From Bordetella petrii (GTDB taxonomy: Bacteria; Pseudomonadota; Gammaproteobacteria; Burkholderiales; Burkholderiaceae_B), in NCBI RefSeq assembly GCF_000067205.1, contig NC_010170.1, positions 1,364,001 through 1,428,000 of the forward strand: DNA of 64,000 bases, given 5' to 3'. Shown here in pieces: positions 8,336-15,651 of the stretch. Within the stretch, counting starts at the first letter, position 1. Every line of letters begins with the position of its first letter. A program made the position numbers and the translations under genes. The notes beneath the pieces were generated by a model, which saw only the letters and a list, made by a program, of their open reading frames with translations, was not told the origin of the DNA and searched no databases.

Positions 8336-8358
8336 GCCTCCTCGCGAGGCTCTTTTTT
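8336..8358 (+). terminator. Intrinsic terminator
   Basis: GCCTC (8336-8340) and GAGGC (8346-8350) form a stem followed by a T-run at 8353-8358, 18 bases after the stop at 8317. Confidence 0.75.
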
Positions 8359-8408
8359 CTTATAGTTCCTTGCCGATAGATTTTGTATCTTACGGAAACC
8401 TAGTGACG

Positions 8409-9446
8409 ATGCCATCGGATACCGAAATTACCCCTGCACAGAAGCCTCATGCCGCTTCTACCGAGGTGAAGCTGATGCAAGCCGTCAGAAACATCGTGGC
8501 AGCAAAGGACATATTAGACGAATCGCTCAGAACGCCTGCAGCGACTGTTCTTGTTCCAACTGAACTGGCAAATGCAGCCGGCTCCGCTGTCGATGTTTCC
8601 AGCTTTACCAGAGCCATCGTGCCTTTCCTGGACTTACAGCAATCGGTCGGCAGCCAGCGCGCTCGCGTCCCGCTCGACAGGTTGCTGGGCGAATCCTGGC
8701 GGTGGCGGCAGCCACATAGCTCAAAAAACTCCGCCACCGCGCTTGCCGATTATTTGCTGCAAGATGAACGCTCGGCACCGGGAGACCGCGACCAGGCCGT
8801 CGTGTTTGAGATCGCTCCGCTGGGATTGTGGTTCGCCCACGAAGGCAAGAACCGCGTCCACTTCCTGCGCTCCGGTGGTGCAATCGAAATGCCTGCAATG
8901 GTGATCACCGTTGATTACCCGGCCGCCAGCCGGCTGGCGATCTACCGTCTGGCAGTCGCTGGCAAGGAGGAGATGTGGTGCGTGTTGGACGACCGCCTGG
9001 CAAAGCGTTTAACGCTTCCGAAACTGACCCACACACTTTTGACAGCCTATGGCGTCATCCCCGCGAGCACCTGGCCAGACCACCTGCCGTCGCCTCACAT
9101 GATTACTGACGCACTTCAGCAGCAGGAGCGCCATTCAGGGAACAGCCCGGATATCGACCTGGACATGCTCCGCGGGCGCATTGCAGGAATAGCCTCCGGG
9201 GAAGCGTTCGCCGAACTCAGTCTGCTGGACGCACTGGCAGGCGGTCTGCTCAGAACCCGGTGGCGGTGGATCGCATCCGCCAGCTCGATTTCTCTCGGCT
9301 GCCTGGTGTTGAGCATGGCGTTGCCACAGCCCTGGGATAGCGAGATCCGATTTCTGACCACCGGCGTCATTGGCGGGTTTGTCGCAAGCTTAATGTTCCC
9401 CTGGATGCAGATTCGTCGCAAGCACCTGCGACGCGACGATCCGTGA
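8409..9446 (+). CDS. Unrecognised protein with C-terminal membrane hairpin
   Basis: A 345-residue protein. I start at the ATG at 8409 (MPSDTEITPAQKPHAAS), because the longer in-frame start at 8271 lies inside the previous gene and its terminator. The first 290 residues are soluble and unrecognised. Two hydrophobic segments close the protein (about IASASSISLGCLVLSMAL and TTGVIGGFVASLMFPWM), separated by a short loop and followed by a basic tail, so the soluble part probably faces the cytoplasm. It is flanked by a terminator and by three-hairpin copy B, so it may be a cargo gene rather than part of the conserved array. The function is unknown. Confidence 0.7.
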   Translation: MPSDTEITPAQKPHAASTEVKLMQAVRNIVAAKDILDESLRTPAATVLVPTELANAAGSAVDVSSFTRAIVPFLDLQQSVGSQRARVPLDRLLGESWRWRQPHSSKNSATALADYLLQDERSAPGDRDQAVVFEIAPLGLWFAHEGKNRVHFLRSGGAIEMPAMVITVDYPAASRLAIYRLAVAGKEEMWCVLDDRLAKRLTLPKLTHTLLTAYGVIPASTWPDHLPSPHMITDALQQQERHSGNSPDIDLDMLRGRIAGIASGEAFAELSLLDALAGGLLRTRWRWIASASSISLGCLVLSMALPQPWDSEIRFLTTGVIGGFVASLMFPWMQIRRKHLRRDDP

Positions 9447-9525
9447 TCCCACAATGACGTAATACGGTGAAGAGGCAGCTCCGATAGGCGCTAACAATTC
9501 GCACGTCCATAGATCAACCTGACGA

Positions 9526-9596
9526 CATGTTTGCTGGCGTTGCCGGCTGCATGCCCAGGCAGTCGAGACCTTCAAGACTGCGGTGCCTCGTTGCAC
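9526..9596 (+). ncRNA. Three-hairpin structured element, copy B
   Basis: P1: CATG/CATG around GCTGGC (9533-9538) and GCCGGC (9542-9547). P2: GCAGTC (9559-9564) with GACTGC (9576-9581), loop containing CCTTCAA. P3: GTGC (9583-9586) with GCAC (9593-9596). Relative to copy A, P2 changes GCC/GGC to GTC/GAC, a compensated pair. Confidence 0.6.
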
Positions 9597-9640
9597 TGGT
9601 TGGTCTGTTCTACCGGCGCATTCCGCGCCAATCACTCAAC

Positions 9641-9665
9641 CCACAAGGGACGCCCTCCCTTGTGG
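9641..9665 (+). promoter_or_regulatory. Leader hairpin L2
   Basis: CCACAAGGG (9641-9649) pairs perfectly with CCCTTGTGG (9657-9665); AAGGAG and the GTG start at 9700 follow. Confidence 0.65.
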
Positions 9666-9699
9666 CGGGAATCCCTTGCTTTTCCTCAAGGAGTTTCCC

Positions 9700-10512
9700 G
9701 TGGATCGTTCCCTCATCAAGTCCCTGATGCCCTCGCTTGTCGCAGCTCACGTGCCGCGTAATGCGCGAGGTTTCAAGTACCGCGTATTCGACGATCAGCC
9801 GCAAGTGTCGGCATTCGGCTTCTCTATCGACCCCGATGCCTTCGACGGCAAAGTGGTCGCGACCACCGGCGATGCCATCATCGTCAAGGTCAAACCTACC
9901 GAGTTCGCGGTGCTCGATCCCAGCCTGGTGACTTCCGTCCCCGACGAAGGTGCCAGGGTGCATGTTCAACCCTACGCGCGGCGCCGGTTCGACGGCCTGC
10001 GTGCGGATACCCCGGAAGAGCGTACGGAGATGACGTCTGACGGCATCCCCTACACGGTCAAAACGCATGTCCTTGGTTCCGCACCGGCCAAGCTGCCCAT
10101 CCCCGAGCCACAGTGCCTGGAACTGGGCCAGCTCATCCAGCAGTTGGAGGAAATGCCGGCGCCCGATGGCTTCCGGCGTATCACCCACATGCTGGTCGAT
10201 GCAGGCGCCCGCGACTTCACCTGGGTCGATCCGAAGCCGTCCAGGCTCATCGAAACACCCCCGGCGATCAGCTTCACGGTTTCGACCGCGAAGTTCGCCG
10301 GCCAGGTGACGATCCTCTACGATCGCGGCGGCGACACCTACGTGGTGGAGCTGCATCGTGATGGTGAACTGGTCGATCGGCACGACGAGGTGTATTTCGA
10401 CATGCTCGGCGAAGTGCTGGAGCGCTTCATCGACGACGGGCGCTGGCGCCTGATCGACGTGAGCGTGATCGACACCAAGCCCGCCCGGCGACGCCAGGCA
10501 GTGCTTGTGTGA
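9700..10512 (+). CDS. Conserved ICE hypothetical protein (270 aa)
   Basis: Starts at GTG 9700 with AAGGAG at 9688-9693; the longer frame to 9583 would run through the leader hairpin and is rejected. The protein is soluble, with an N-terminal part (VPRNARGFKYRVFDDQPQVSAFGFSIDPDAF) that reads like a beta-rich fold, a central proline-rich turn, and a C-terminal beta-strand region (ISFTVSTAKFAGQVTILYDRGGDTYVVEL). I recognise it only as a protein kept in this position of PFGI-1-like ICEs and cannot assign a reaction. It is preceded by three-hairpin copy B and leader L2. Confidence 0.75.
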   Translation: MDRSLIKSLMPSLVAAHVPRNARGFKYRVFDDQPQVSAFGFSIDPDAFDGKVVATTGDAIIVKVKPTEFAVLDPSLVTSVPDEGARVHVQPYARRRFDGLRADTPEERTEMTSDGIPYTVKTHVLGSAPAKLPIPEPQCLELGQLIQQLEEMPAPDGFRRITHMLVDAGARDFTWVDPKPSRLIETPPAISFTVSTAKFAGQVTILYDRGGDTYVVELHRDGELVDRHDEVYFDMLGEVLERFIDDGRWRLIDVSVIDTKPARRRQAVLV

Positions 10513-10833
10513 CTTTCACGGCCAGCGGTTCCTGGGTGGTGTATTCGCCCAACGAGTCGGCCGTCAGCGACAGTGCTGGCTTCTGGTCCAACGAGTTCGG
10601 TGGGTCCCGCTCGACCAGGCGACGTGTTTCACGACCGATGAGGCCCGTGACGCGGTGCTTCCGATATCGGTCGGCCACGACGCGCTGCTCGTTCCCCAGC
10701 TTGAGGCTCAACAGTTCTACGGCTGACCTCAAGACCGCCAGTCCAATCCTTCCATCAATCGGTCATGTACCGCAGCGGCTCCCCATCCAGAAGGTTGGGG
10801 AGCCTTCTCTATTCCACACAGGAGATTCCGTCC
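10513..10833. other. Intergenic region with leader L3
   Basis: About 320 bp without a convincing gene; frames that cross it are shadows. The last 60 bp hold a 9-bp hairpin and the ribosome-binding site of the DUF3085 gene. Confidence 0.5.
10777..10804 (+). promoter_or_regulatory. Leader hairpin L3
   Basis: GGCTCCCCA (10777-10785) pairs perfectly with TGGGGAGCC (10796-10804), 29 bases above the ATG at 10834, followed by ACAGGAG. Confidence 0.7.
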
Positions 10834-11199
10834 ATGTCCCTACGTTTCAAAGGTGCCGACCTGCGCCCCGTGCTCGCCGAGGCCGCGGCGAACAAATGCC
10901 GGGTCGTCCTGGTAAAGGATCACGGCGTCTACTTCCTTGCCGAGCGCGGTGAGCTAACACCAGAAGGGCATCAGAAGGTGCTGGCCTACGCCATCGGCTG
11001 TAACCCTGACATCGATCCGTTCGATGACTGGTGGGAGCTAGCCCGAACCGAGTTGGGAGGGGATGATTTCGCAGAACATTTCGAACTGCGGGACAGCGTG
11101 TTCGCACGCATCCTTAGCAGCGAGGACGATCTCGAACTATCCGCCACGCCGACACAACTGTTCCTGCAAGTCGTTTCTCCCACTCAGAGCGACGACTGA
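10834..11199 (+). CDS. DUF3085 family protein
   Basis: A 121-residue cytoplasmic protein matching DUF3085: the characteristic centre is YAIGCNPDIDPFDDWWELAR followed by TELGGDDFAEHF, about residues 52-85. DUF3085 proteins occur in plasmids, ICEs and phages; their biochemical role is not established. The ATG at 10834 is chosen over longer in-frame starts because the CAGGAG site and the hairpin leader end just before it. It is part of the conserved array that continues with the DUF3577 and DUF3275 genes. Confidence 0.82.
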   Translation: MSLRFKGADLRPVLAEAAANKCRVVLVKDHGVYFLAERGELTPEGHQKVLAYAIGCNPDIDPFDDWWELARTELGGDDFAEHFELRDSVFARILSSEDDLELSATPTQLFLQVVSPTQSDD

Positions 11200-11248
11200 A
11201 CAACGAACCGATTGCGCTGCATCGCAGTCGCGATGCTTCATTCATCCG

Positions 11249-11288
11249 CCGGGGTTCTGTCCCATCGAGGGCGGGCTCCGGTTTTTTT
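11249..11288 (+). promoter_or_regulatory. Leader L4: nested hairpin followed by a T-run (possible attenuator)
   Basis: CCGGGG (11249-11254) pairs with CTCCGG (11276-11281), with an inner CCC/GGG stem, and is followed at once by seven T residues (11282-11288). This has the form of an intrinsic terminator, but lies 17 bases above the start codon at 11305, so it may be read as a transcription attenuator as well as the terminator of the preceding gene. Confidence 0.6.
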
Positions 11289-11304
11289 ACTGGAGATATC
11301 CATC

Positions 11305-11646
11305 ATGCCAGCAATCACCTGCAGCACATCCTCACAACCTATCGGCGATACCGGTCTCGCGTTTGATGAAACCGCCTGGCGGACTGTCTGCGAGAAGGTC
11401 GCCGAACAAGCCAGCAACGGCTGCGGAATGTCACACGGCTATTACGTCGAACGCTTCAGTTCAGAGATTGAACGGCACCTTGATCGACTACCCGAAAACC
11501 AACGGGCACAAGCTCTGCAGATCGCGCAGGACTGGGATTACGCAACACCTGCCGAGAGGCAGGAAACACACGACTGGAATTCCGAGCATGGCTACTGCAC
11601 GCACGGAATCGAGCTGGGTTGTTGCCCGGCCGGCTGCGGTTCGTAA
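11305..11646 (+). CDS. Small Cys-rich conserved ICE protein (113 aa)
   Basis: Starts at the ATG at 11305 after TGGAGATAT. The N-terminal and central parts are helical (ETAWRTVCEKVAEQASNGCG, then SEIERHLDRLPENQRAQALQI). The last 20 residues contain five of its cysteines or histidine neighbours (GYCTHGIELGCCPAGCGS), suggesting a small metal-binding tail. I know it only as a conserved companion in these ICE arrays. A strong terminator follows 20 bases after the stop. Confidence 0.75.
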   Translation: MPAITCSTSSQPIGDTGLAFDETAWRTVCEKVAEQASNGCGMSHGYYVERFSSEIERHLDRLPENQRAQALQIAQDWDYATPAERQETHDWNSEHGYCTHGIELGCCPAGCGS

Positions 11647-11665
11647 CACCGCGCCGATCCAGCGA

Positions 11666-11688
11666 AGCCCCCTGATGGGGGCTTTTTC
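11666..11688 (+). terminator. Intrinsic terminator
   Basis: AGCCCCC (11666-11672), loop TGAT, GGGGGCT (11677-11683) and a T-run to 11687. Confidence 0.85.
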
Positions 11689-11801
11689 TTGTGCGGAGTC
11701 CTGCATGCGCGACCCGTCAAAGTACGGCGAACGAACAATAGGGCAACAGGCCAGTACCGATTTTGGATGGCCGGTCTCATGGAGAGATGTCACGCTACCG
11801 C

Positions 11802-11878
11802 CATGTTGCGCTGACTCCGGTCAGCAACATGCCCAGGTAGCCACGGTCTTCAAGGCTACGACGCGGTTCCGTCCGCGT
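11802..11878 (+). ncRNA. Three-hairpin structured element, copy C
   Basis: P1: CATGTTG (11802-11808) with CAACATG (11825-11831), enclosing CTGAC (11811-11815) / GTCAG (11820-11824). P2: GTAGCC (11837-11842) with GGCTAC (11854-11859), loop containing GGTCTTCAA. P3: ACGCGG (11861-11866) with CCGCGT (11873-11878). Compared with copies A and B every stem has changed at paired positions. It sits 176 bases upstream of the DUF3577 gene. Confidence 0.65.
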
Positions 11879-11990
11879 GATCACACCAGTTCGCACTCGG
11901 CATCCCAGCGCGAACGACCGTCGAGCAATCGACGGTGATGCCAACCTAGTTGTTGCCGGATCTTACGATCCATCAACCCGCGCGGGGGTT

Positions 11991-12018
11991 ACACACCTCC
12001 CGTACGGGGTCGGTGTGT
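11991..12018 (+). promoter_or_regulatory. Leader L5 (nested two-stem)
   Basis: The outer stem ACACACC (11991-11997) / GGTGTGT (12012-12018) encloses the perfect palindrome CCCGTACGGG (11999-12008). CTGGAG and the ATG at 12054 follow. Confidence 0.7.
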
Positions 12019-12053
12019 CTCCGCTTTCTTGTCCTCAAGTCTGGAGATTCACC

Positions 12054-12602
12054 ATGACCACTTCCACCGAAAAGTCCTTTTTCGACCTTCACATCACCGG
12101 CCTCGGCTACCTCAATCGCATCCGCGAAGTGAAGCCGAAGAAAGGTGAACCGTTCCTGGCCTGCGATATCGCAGCGCTCAATGGTCCAAGCAACGATGTC
12201 TCGTACGTGCGTTTCGATACACGTGTTTCGGGCACCGATGCCCAGCACCTCATTCGTCGCTGCATCGATGCCGTCGAGGCGGAGAAGAAAGTGATGATCG
12301 GGTTCCGCCTGGGCGACCTGTGGACCGACACCTTCACCTACTCCAAGGGGAAGCGCGCCGGCGAACAGGGTGTCAGCCTGAAGGCCCGCCTGCTGTTCGT
12401 CAGCTGGATCAAGGTCGATGGCGTCCTGAAGTACAAGGCCGAGCCCAAGCCGGCCGGGTCCGAACAGGATGCTGCGGAGCAATCCGCTGCACCTGCTCCT
12501 GCGCCGCAGGAAGTGCCGGTTCCGGAAGCCTCCGAGCCGGTCAACGAACCTGCCGATGAAGCCGCCGATGCGCAAGCAACGGCACTGGCCGAGTCGTTCT
12601 GA
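12054..12602 (+). CDS. DUF3577 family protein
   Basis: A 182-residue protein. Residues 8-125 match DUF3577: FFDLHITGLGYLNRIREVKP, GEPFLACDIAALNGPSNDV, YVRFDTRVSG and SLKARLLFVSWIKVDGVLKY. The beta-rich core with a conserved aromatic FDTRVSG strand resembles an OB-type single-strand DNA-binding protein, and I infer a role in ICE replication or transfer; no reaction is established. The C-terminal 50 residues are low-complexity Ala/Pro/Glu ending AESF, an acidic tip of the kind SSB proteins use to recruit partners. It is preceded by copy C and leader L5. Confidence 0.85.
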   Translation: MTTSTEKSFFDLHITGLGYLNRIREVKPKKGEPFLACDIAALNGPSNDVSYVRFDTRVSGTDAQHLIRRCIDAVEAEKKVMIGFRLGDLWTDTFTYSKGKRAGEQGVSLKARLLFVSWIKVDGVLKYKAEPKPAGSEQDAAEQSAAPAPAPQEVPVPEASEPVNEPADEAADAQATALAESF

Positions 12603-12608
12603 TCCGCA

Positions 12609-12628
12609 AGGCCCCCTCACAGGGGCCT
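12609..12628 (+). terminator. GC-rich hairpin after the DUF3577 gene
   Basis: AGGCCCC (12609-12615) pairs with GGGGCCT (12622-12628), seven bases after the stop. There is no clean T-run, so termination is likely partial; it may double as the leader of the next gene. Confidence 0.55.
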
Positions 12629-12708
12629 CGCTCCTTTCATCAACCGAGCATCCCTGACACAGCGTTGTCGGCGGAACCCGGTCGTCCTTTCTTCACCAGG
12701 AGCACTCC

Positions 12709-13317
12709 ATGATTACCCTTCCGGGCCAGTTGGCCATCAAGACCATCCACGGTAGGAACGGCGACTTCAATGTCGGTCGCCTGACGACCAGCATTGGCCA
12801 GTTCGTCATCAAGAATGCCGAACTGGACCAGTATGGCGAAGGCAAATATGACGGCGACTTCGTTATCGCCGAAATTCGTCCTTCCACCTACAACACCAGT
12901 GGGCGGATGGTCATCGAAATTCGCGCCCACCTGGGCGGGATGACCCTCTCGAACATCGATAGCCTGAGCACGGACGAAGCCCAGCGGCTGAGCCCGCAGG
13001 AGGTCGATCCCATTGATGAGGAGGCGCAGGCTCCAGCGGCCGCCACCAGGCCTCCGGCCAGAACCAGGAGCCGCACCACGCGCGATCCACTGGTCGATAC
13101 CACACCCTTCGGTAGCGAACCAGAAACGACATCGCCCTCCAACGCCTCGGCCGAAGAGGACGCAGCACTGTTCGGCATGCTCTGGCCGTTGAGCGAAATC
13201 GTGAAACTCGACGCAACCGTCGACCGCCGCGTCCTGCGTCAGCAGCGCGACCGTCTCGGTGCGATGGGCTATCGGTTTGAACCTCTGTCCCAGGACTGGC
13301 ACCTCGCCACCGCCTGA
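12709..13317 (+). CDS. DUF3275 family protein
   Basis: A 202-residue protein whose first 90 residues are a close fit to DUF3275: MITLPGQLAIKTIHGRNGDF, NVGRLTTSIGQFVIKNAELD, QYGEGKYDGDFVIAEIRPS and GRMVIEIRAHLGGM. A Pro/Ala/Arg-rich linker (about 100-150) joins it to a short helical C-terminal domain (VDRRVLRQQRDRLGAMGY). It has no membrane segment. The family is found almost only on ICEs and related islands and its role is not known. A CAGGAG site precedes the ATG. Confidence 0.85.
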   Translation: MITLPGQLAIKTIHGRNGDFNVGRLTTSIGQFVIKNAELDQYGEGKYDGDFVIAEIRPSTYNTSGRMVIEIRAHLGGMTLSNIDSLSTDEAQRLSPQEVDPIDEEAQAPAAATRPPARTRSRTTRDPLVDTTPFGSEPETTSPSNASAEEDAALFGMLWPLSEIVKLDATVDRRVLRQQRDRLGAMGYRFEPLSQDWHLATA

Positions 13318-13334
13318 CCGGCCTTGATCTATCA

Positions 13335-13359
13335 CCCATCGGGGCGCTTCCCCGATGGG
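13335..13359 (+). promoter_or_regulatory. Leader hairpin L6
   Basis: CCCATCGGGG (13335-13344) and CCCCGATGGG (13350-13359) form a perfect 10-bp stem with a 5-base loop, 35 bases above the ATG at 13395; GAGGAG lies between. Confidence 0.75.
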
Positions 13360-13394
13360 ACGGCTTCCGATGATTTCAAACGAGGAGCTTCATC

Positions 13395-13736
13395 ATGAGT
13401 CGACACTACTTCGACACGTCCCACAAGGGATTTCCCATCATCGTTGTGCTCGGATGGGACCGCCCGATGCAATATTTTTTCCTGACCATCGAAAAGCCTG
13501 CCGAGCTGATCGACGACGCCATGCAGGTCGAGGACGACCACTTCCTGTACAGCAATCTGCACGAGGCCGATCCTTTCGGCCATGATCTGGACTACTACCG
13601 TGAGGTCTTGCGGCATTTTCAGATCGTCGTGCCGGAGAGCCTGTTCAGAGAGGTTCAGTCCGACGCCGAAATGAATGTCGGCAACCGCCTGGCCAGGCAT
13701 CAGGCAGACGGTTCATTCACCGAACTGGGGCTCTGA
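13395..13736 (+). CDS. Conserved small ICE protein (113 aa)
   Basis: Begins MSRHYFDTSHKGFPIIVVLG, then WDRPMQYFFLTIE. The order of a strand-rich N-terminus, an acidic middle (QVEDDHFLYSNLHEADPFG) and a helical end is conserved among PFGI-1-like elements as far as I recall, but no function is assigned. It is cytoplasmic by composition. Good CGAGGAG ribosome-binding site and hairpin leader L6 upstream. Confidence 0.75.
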   Translation: MSRHYFDTSHKGFPIIVVLGWDRPMQYFFLTIEKPAELIDDAMQVEDDHFLYSNLHEADPFGHDLDYYREVLRHFQIVVPESLFREVQSDAEMNVGNRLARHQADGSFTELGL

Positions 13737-13866
13737 AAGGCCCACGCTTTTTATCCCTGATAGGGCATTCACAGCCCTGTGGACCGTGCTGTACGCGCGG
13801 ACCACGATCACAGACGCGCAGTGCGTTCGGCATCCGCCGTCCCAGTCGTCTGAACTTCCCGTCCAC

Positions 13867-13913
13867 CAGTCTTCGGACTGACCCTGCATCGCAGGTTTTC
13901 CACGCACGCGTGC
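13867..13913 (+). promoter_or_regulatory. Hairpin cluster upstream of the DUF932-like gene
   Basis: Three short perfect stems follow each other: CAGTC/GACTG closing a TTCG tetraloop (13867-13880), CCTGC/GCAGG (13883-13895) and the palindrome CGCACGCGTGCG (13902-13913). The arrangement parallels the three-hairpin elements, but the sequence is not clearly homologous. Confidence 0.5.
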
Positions 13914-13970
13914 GCGTCTGGCCTTGTGCCAGCCGTCGATTTCGCTTGCCCAATCCTCAAGGAGATAGAC

Positions 13971-14798
13971 ATGCAACTCGCATCTCGTTTCGCATCACGT
14001 TCCCCGATTCTGCGTGCAGATCATCCCCTGTCGGATGACCAGATCCGCGCAGTCGCTCCTTCCATCTTTGCGGATACACCGCACGAAAGCCGCTCCGAAC
14101 GGTACAGCTATATCCCGACCTCCGCCGTTCTGGCGAAGCTACGCAATGAAGGGTTCGAGCCCTTCATGGTGTGCCAGACCCGCGTACGTCATGAAGACCG
14201 TCGCGAGTTCACGAAACACATGCTTCGCCTTCGCCATGCAAGCCAGATCAACGGAAAAGAGGCGAATGAGATCATCCTCCTCAATTCACATGATGGCACC
14301 AGCAGCTACCAGATGCTGGCCGGCATGTTCCGTTTCGTGTGCCAGAACGGTCTGGTGTGCGGCGATATCGTCGGTGACGTTCGTGTGCCCCACAAGGGGA
14401 ATGTCACGGACCACGTAATCGAAGGCGCCTATGAAGTCCTGAGCGGCTTCGACCAGGTGCAGGATTCCCGCGAAGCCATGCGAGCCATCACGCTCGATGA
14501 TGGCGAGGCGGAAGTCTTTGCGCGCTCGGCCCTGACGCTCAAGTATGACAGCGACACCAAGGTGCTGCCGATAACTGAAAGCCAGGTTCTGGCTACGCGC
14601 CGGTTCGATGACAACCGGCCGGATCTGTGGTCGGTGTTCAACCGGGTGCAGGAAAACCTCGTTAAAGGAGGTCTGTCCGGTCGAACTGCCAATGGCCGCC
14701 ATCAACGCACGCGCCCTGTGCAAGGCATCGATCAGAACGTCCGTCTCAATCGGGCGCTGTGGCTGCTGGCCGAAGGCCTGCGGCAACTCAAAAACTGA
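13971..14798 (+). CDS. DUF932 (YfjQ-like) family protein
   Basis: A 275-residue protein starting at the ATG at 13971 after AAGGAG. It matches the DUF932/DUF945 family: SERYSYIPTSAVLAKLRNEG, then FEPFMVCQTRVR, HMLRLRHA, EIILLNSHDGTSSYQMLAG, FRFVCQNGLVCGD, and the C-terminal DLWSVFNRVQENLVKGGLSG. Members are common on plasmids, ICEs and phages; the molecular activity is unknown. The length is normal for the family, and the gene stands alone between leader hairpins. Confidence 0.85.
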   Translation: MQLASRFASRSPILRADHPLSDDQIRAVAPSIFADTPHESRSERYSYIPTSAVLAKLRNEGFEPFMVCQTRVRHEDRREFTKHMLRLRHASQINGKEANEIILLNSHDGTSSYQMLAGMFRFVCQNGLVCGDIVGDVRVPHKGNVTDHVIEGAYEVLSGFDQVQDSREAMRAITLDDGEAEVFARSALTLKYDSDTKVLPITESQVLATRRFDDNRPDLWSVFNRVQENLVKGGLSGRTANGRHQRTRPVQGIDQNVRLNRALWLLAEGLRQLKN

Positions 14799-14875
14799 TC
14801 TGACGCGGACTGCACCCGTTTCGGGTAACGCCTGCGGCTTTCAACTATCGCTCCTGACGGAGCATTCCTCACCCC

Positions 14876-14916
14876 CCAGGGGCTGTACCAGCCTCACGGG
14901 CTGGTGCTGTCCCTGG
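14876..14916 (+). promoter_or_regulatory. Leader L7 (nested two-stem)
   Basis: The outer stem CCAGGG / CCCTGG (14877-14882 region and 14911-14916) encloses ACCAGCC (14887-14893) / GGCTGGT (14899-14905). AAAGGA and the ATG at 14936 follow. Confidence 0.7.
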
Positions 14917-14935
14917 ACTTCCAAAGGACACGACC

Positions 14936-15586
14936 ATGCCCGATACAACATCCTCACAACCGCTTCTTTGCATTGATGAATGCCCCGACCTGATGGCCGA
15001 CGGCTACATCGGCGACGAAAGCGGCAACCTGATCTTCCTGTCCGTCTGGGCACGAGATACGGCCATTCAACAGTTTCTGGCCCGGCTCACACTGGGTCGT
15101 GACGACGATGGCCTGGATCAGTTCCACCTCATCACCGACGAAGGCGGCTCCATTCCGGTTTTCATCGGAAACGTCGACAGGCTGGAGAAGCGCTCCACGC
15201 GCCTTTTCCGCCGCACCCTGTTCGGTTCGTTGGTCAACCTGTGGCTCTTTGACCAGCGCTGCGTCAAGCCCGACAAGGCCAACGCCAGCGCGCTGACGCT
15301 GTTGCCCAGGGACTCAGACCATCGGCTTGATCGTTTGTGGACGCTGGTACAGGACACGTGCCCGTTGCCGCTCCTCGATCACTGGCGCGACATCGTGCTG
15401 GACCTGCTGATGGAGCAATCCATGCTGGCGCGCCTTCCCATGGCTTACGGGCTACTGGAAGGGCACCGTCTTGCGCTGGATGTTCCTGTGCTGACAAAGG
15501 CACTCGGCGATCTGATCCGCAACGGCACCCTCAGCGCCACGGCGCATGAACTGGCTTCCGGCATGCCTCTACGGCACGTCGCCTGA
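14936..15586 (+). CDS. Conserved ICE hypothetical protein (216 aa)
   Basis: Starts MPDTTSSQPLLCIDECPDLM. The first 110 residues are mixed strand and helix with FLSVWARDTAIQQFLARLTL and VFIGNVDRLEKRSTRLFRRT; the second half is helical and Leu-rich (RLDRLWTLVQDTCPLPLLDH, then IVLDLLMEQSMLARLP). No known domain is recognised. Position and leader (L7) are those of the conserved array, so I take it as a backbone gene of the ICE. Confidence 0.72.
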   Translation: MPDTTSSQPLLCIDECPDLMADGYIGDESGNLIFLSVWARDTAIQQFLARLTLGRDDDGLDQFHLITDEGGSIPVFIGNVDRLEKRSTRLFRRTLFGSLVNLWLFDQRCVKPDKANASALTLLPRDSDHRLDRLWTLVQDTCPLPLLDHWRDIVLDLLMEQSMLARLPMAYGLLEGHRLALDVPVLTKALGDLIRNGTLSATAHELASGMPLRHVA

Positions 15587-15596
15587 AGCCTCGCAA

Positions 15597-15619
15597 GGGC
15601 ATGTGCAAGCTGCATGCCC
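15597..15619 (+). promoter_or_regulatory. Leader hairpin L8
   Basis: GGGCATG (15597-15603) pairs with CATGCCC (15613-15619), 33 bases above the ATG at 15652; TCAGGAG lies between. The GGGCATG arm is nearly the same as the outer arms of L10 and L12. Confidence 0.7.
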
Positions 15620-15651
15620 CTCATTTTCCCAACCAGAATCAGGAGATTCAC

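Noticed and set aside
13745..13913. A fourth copy of the three-hairpin element
   Set aside because: Three small stems are present and some bases near 13800 resemble copy C, but the CTTCA-loop P2 and the CATG P1 cannot be aligned; I list it only as a hairpin cluster.
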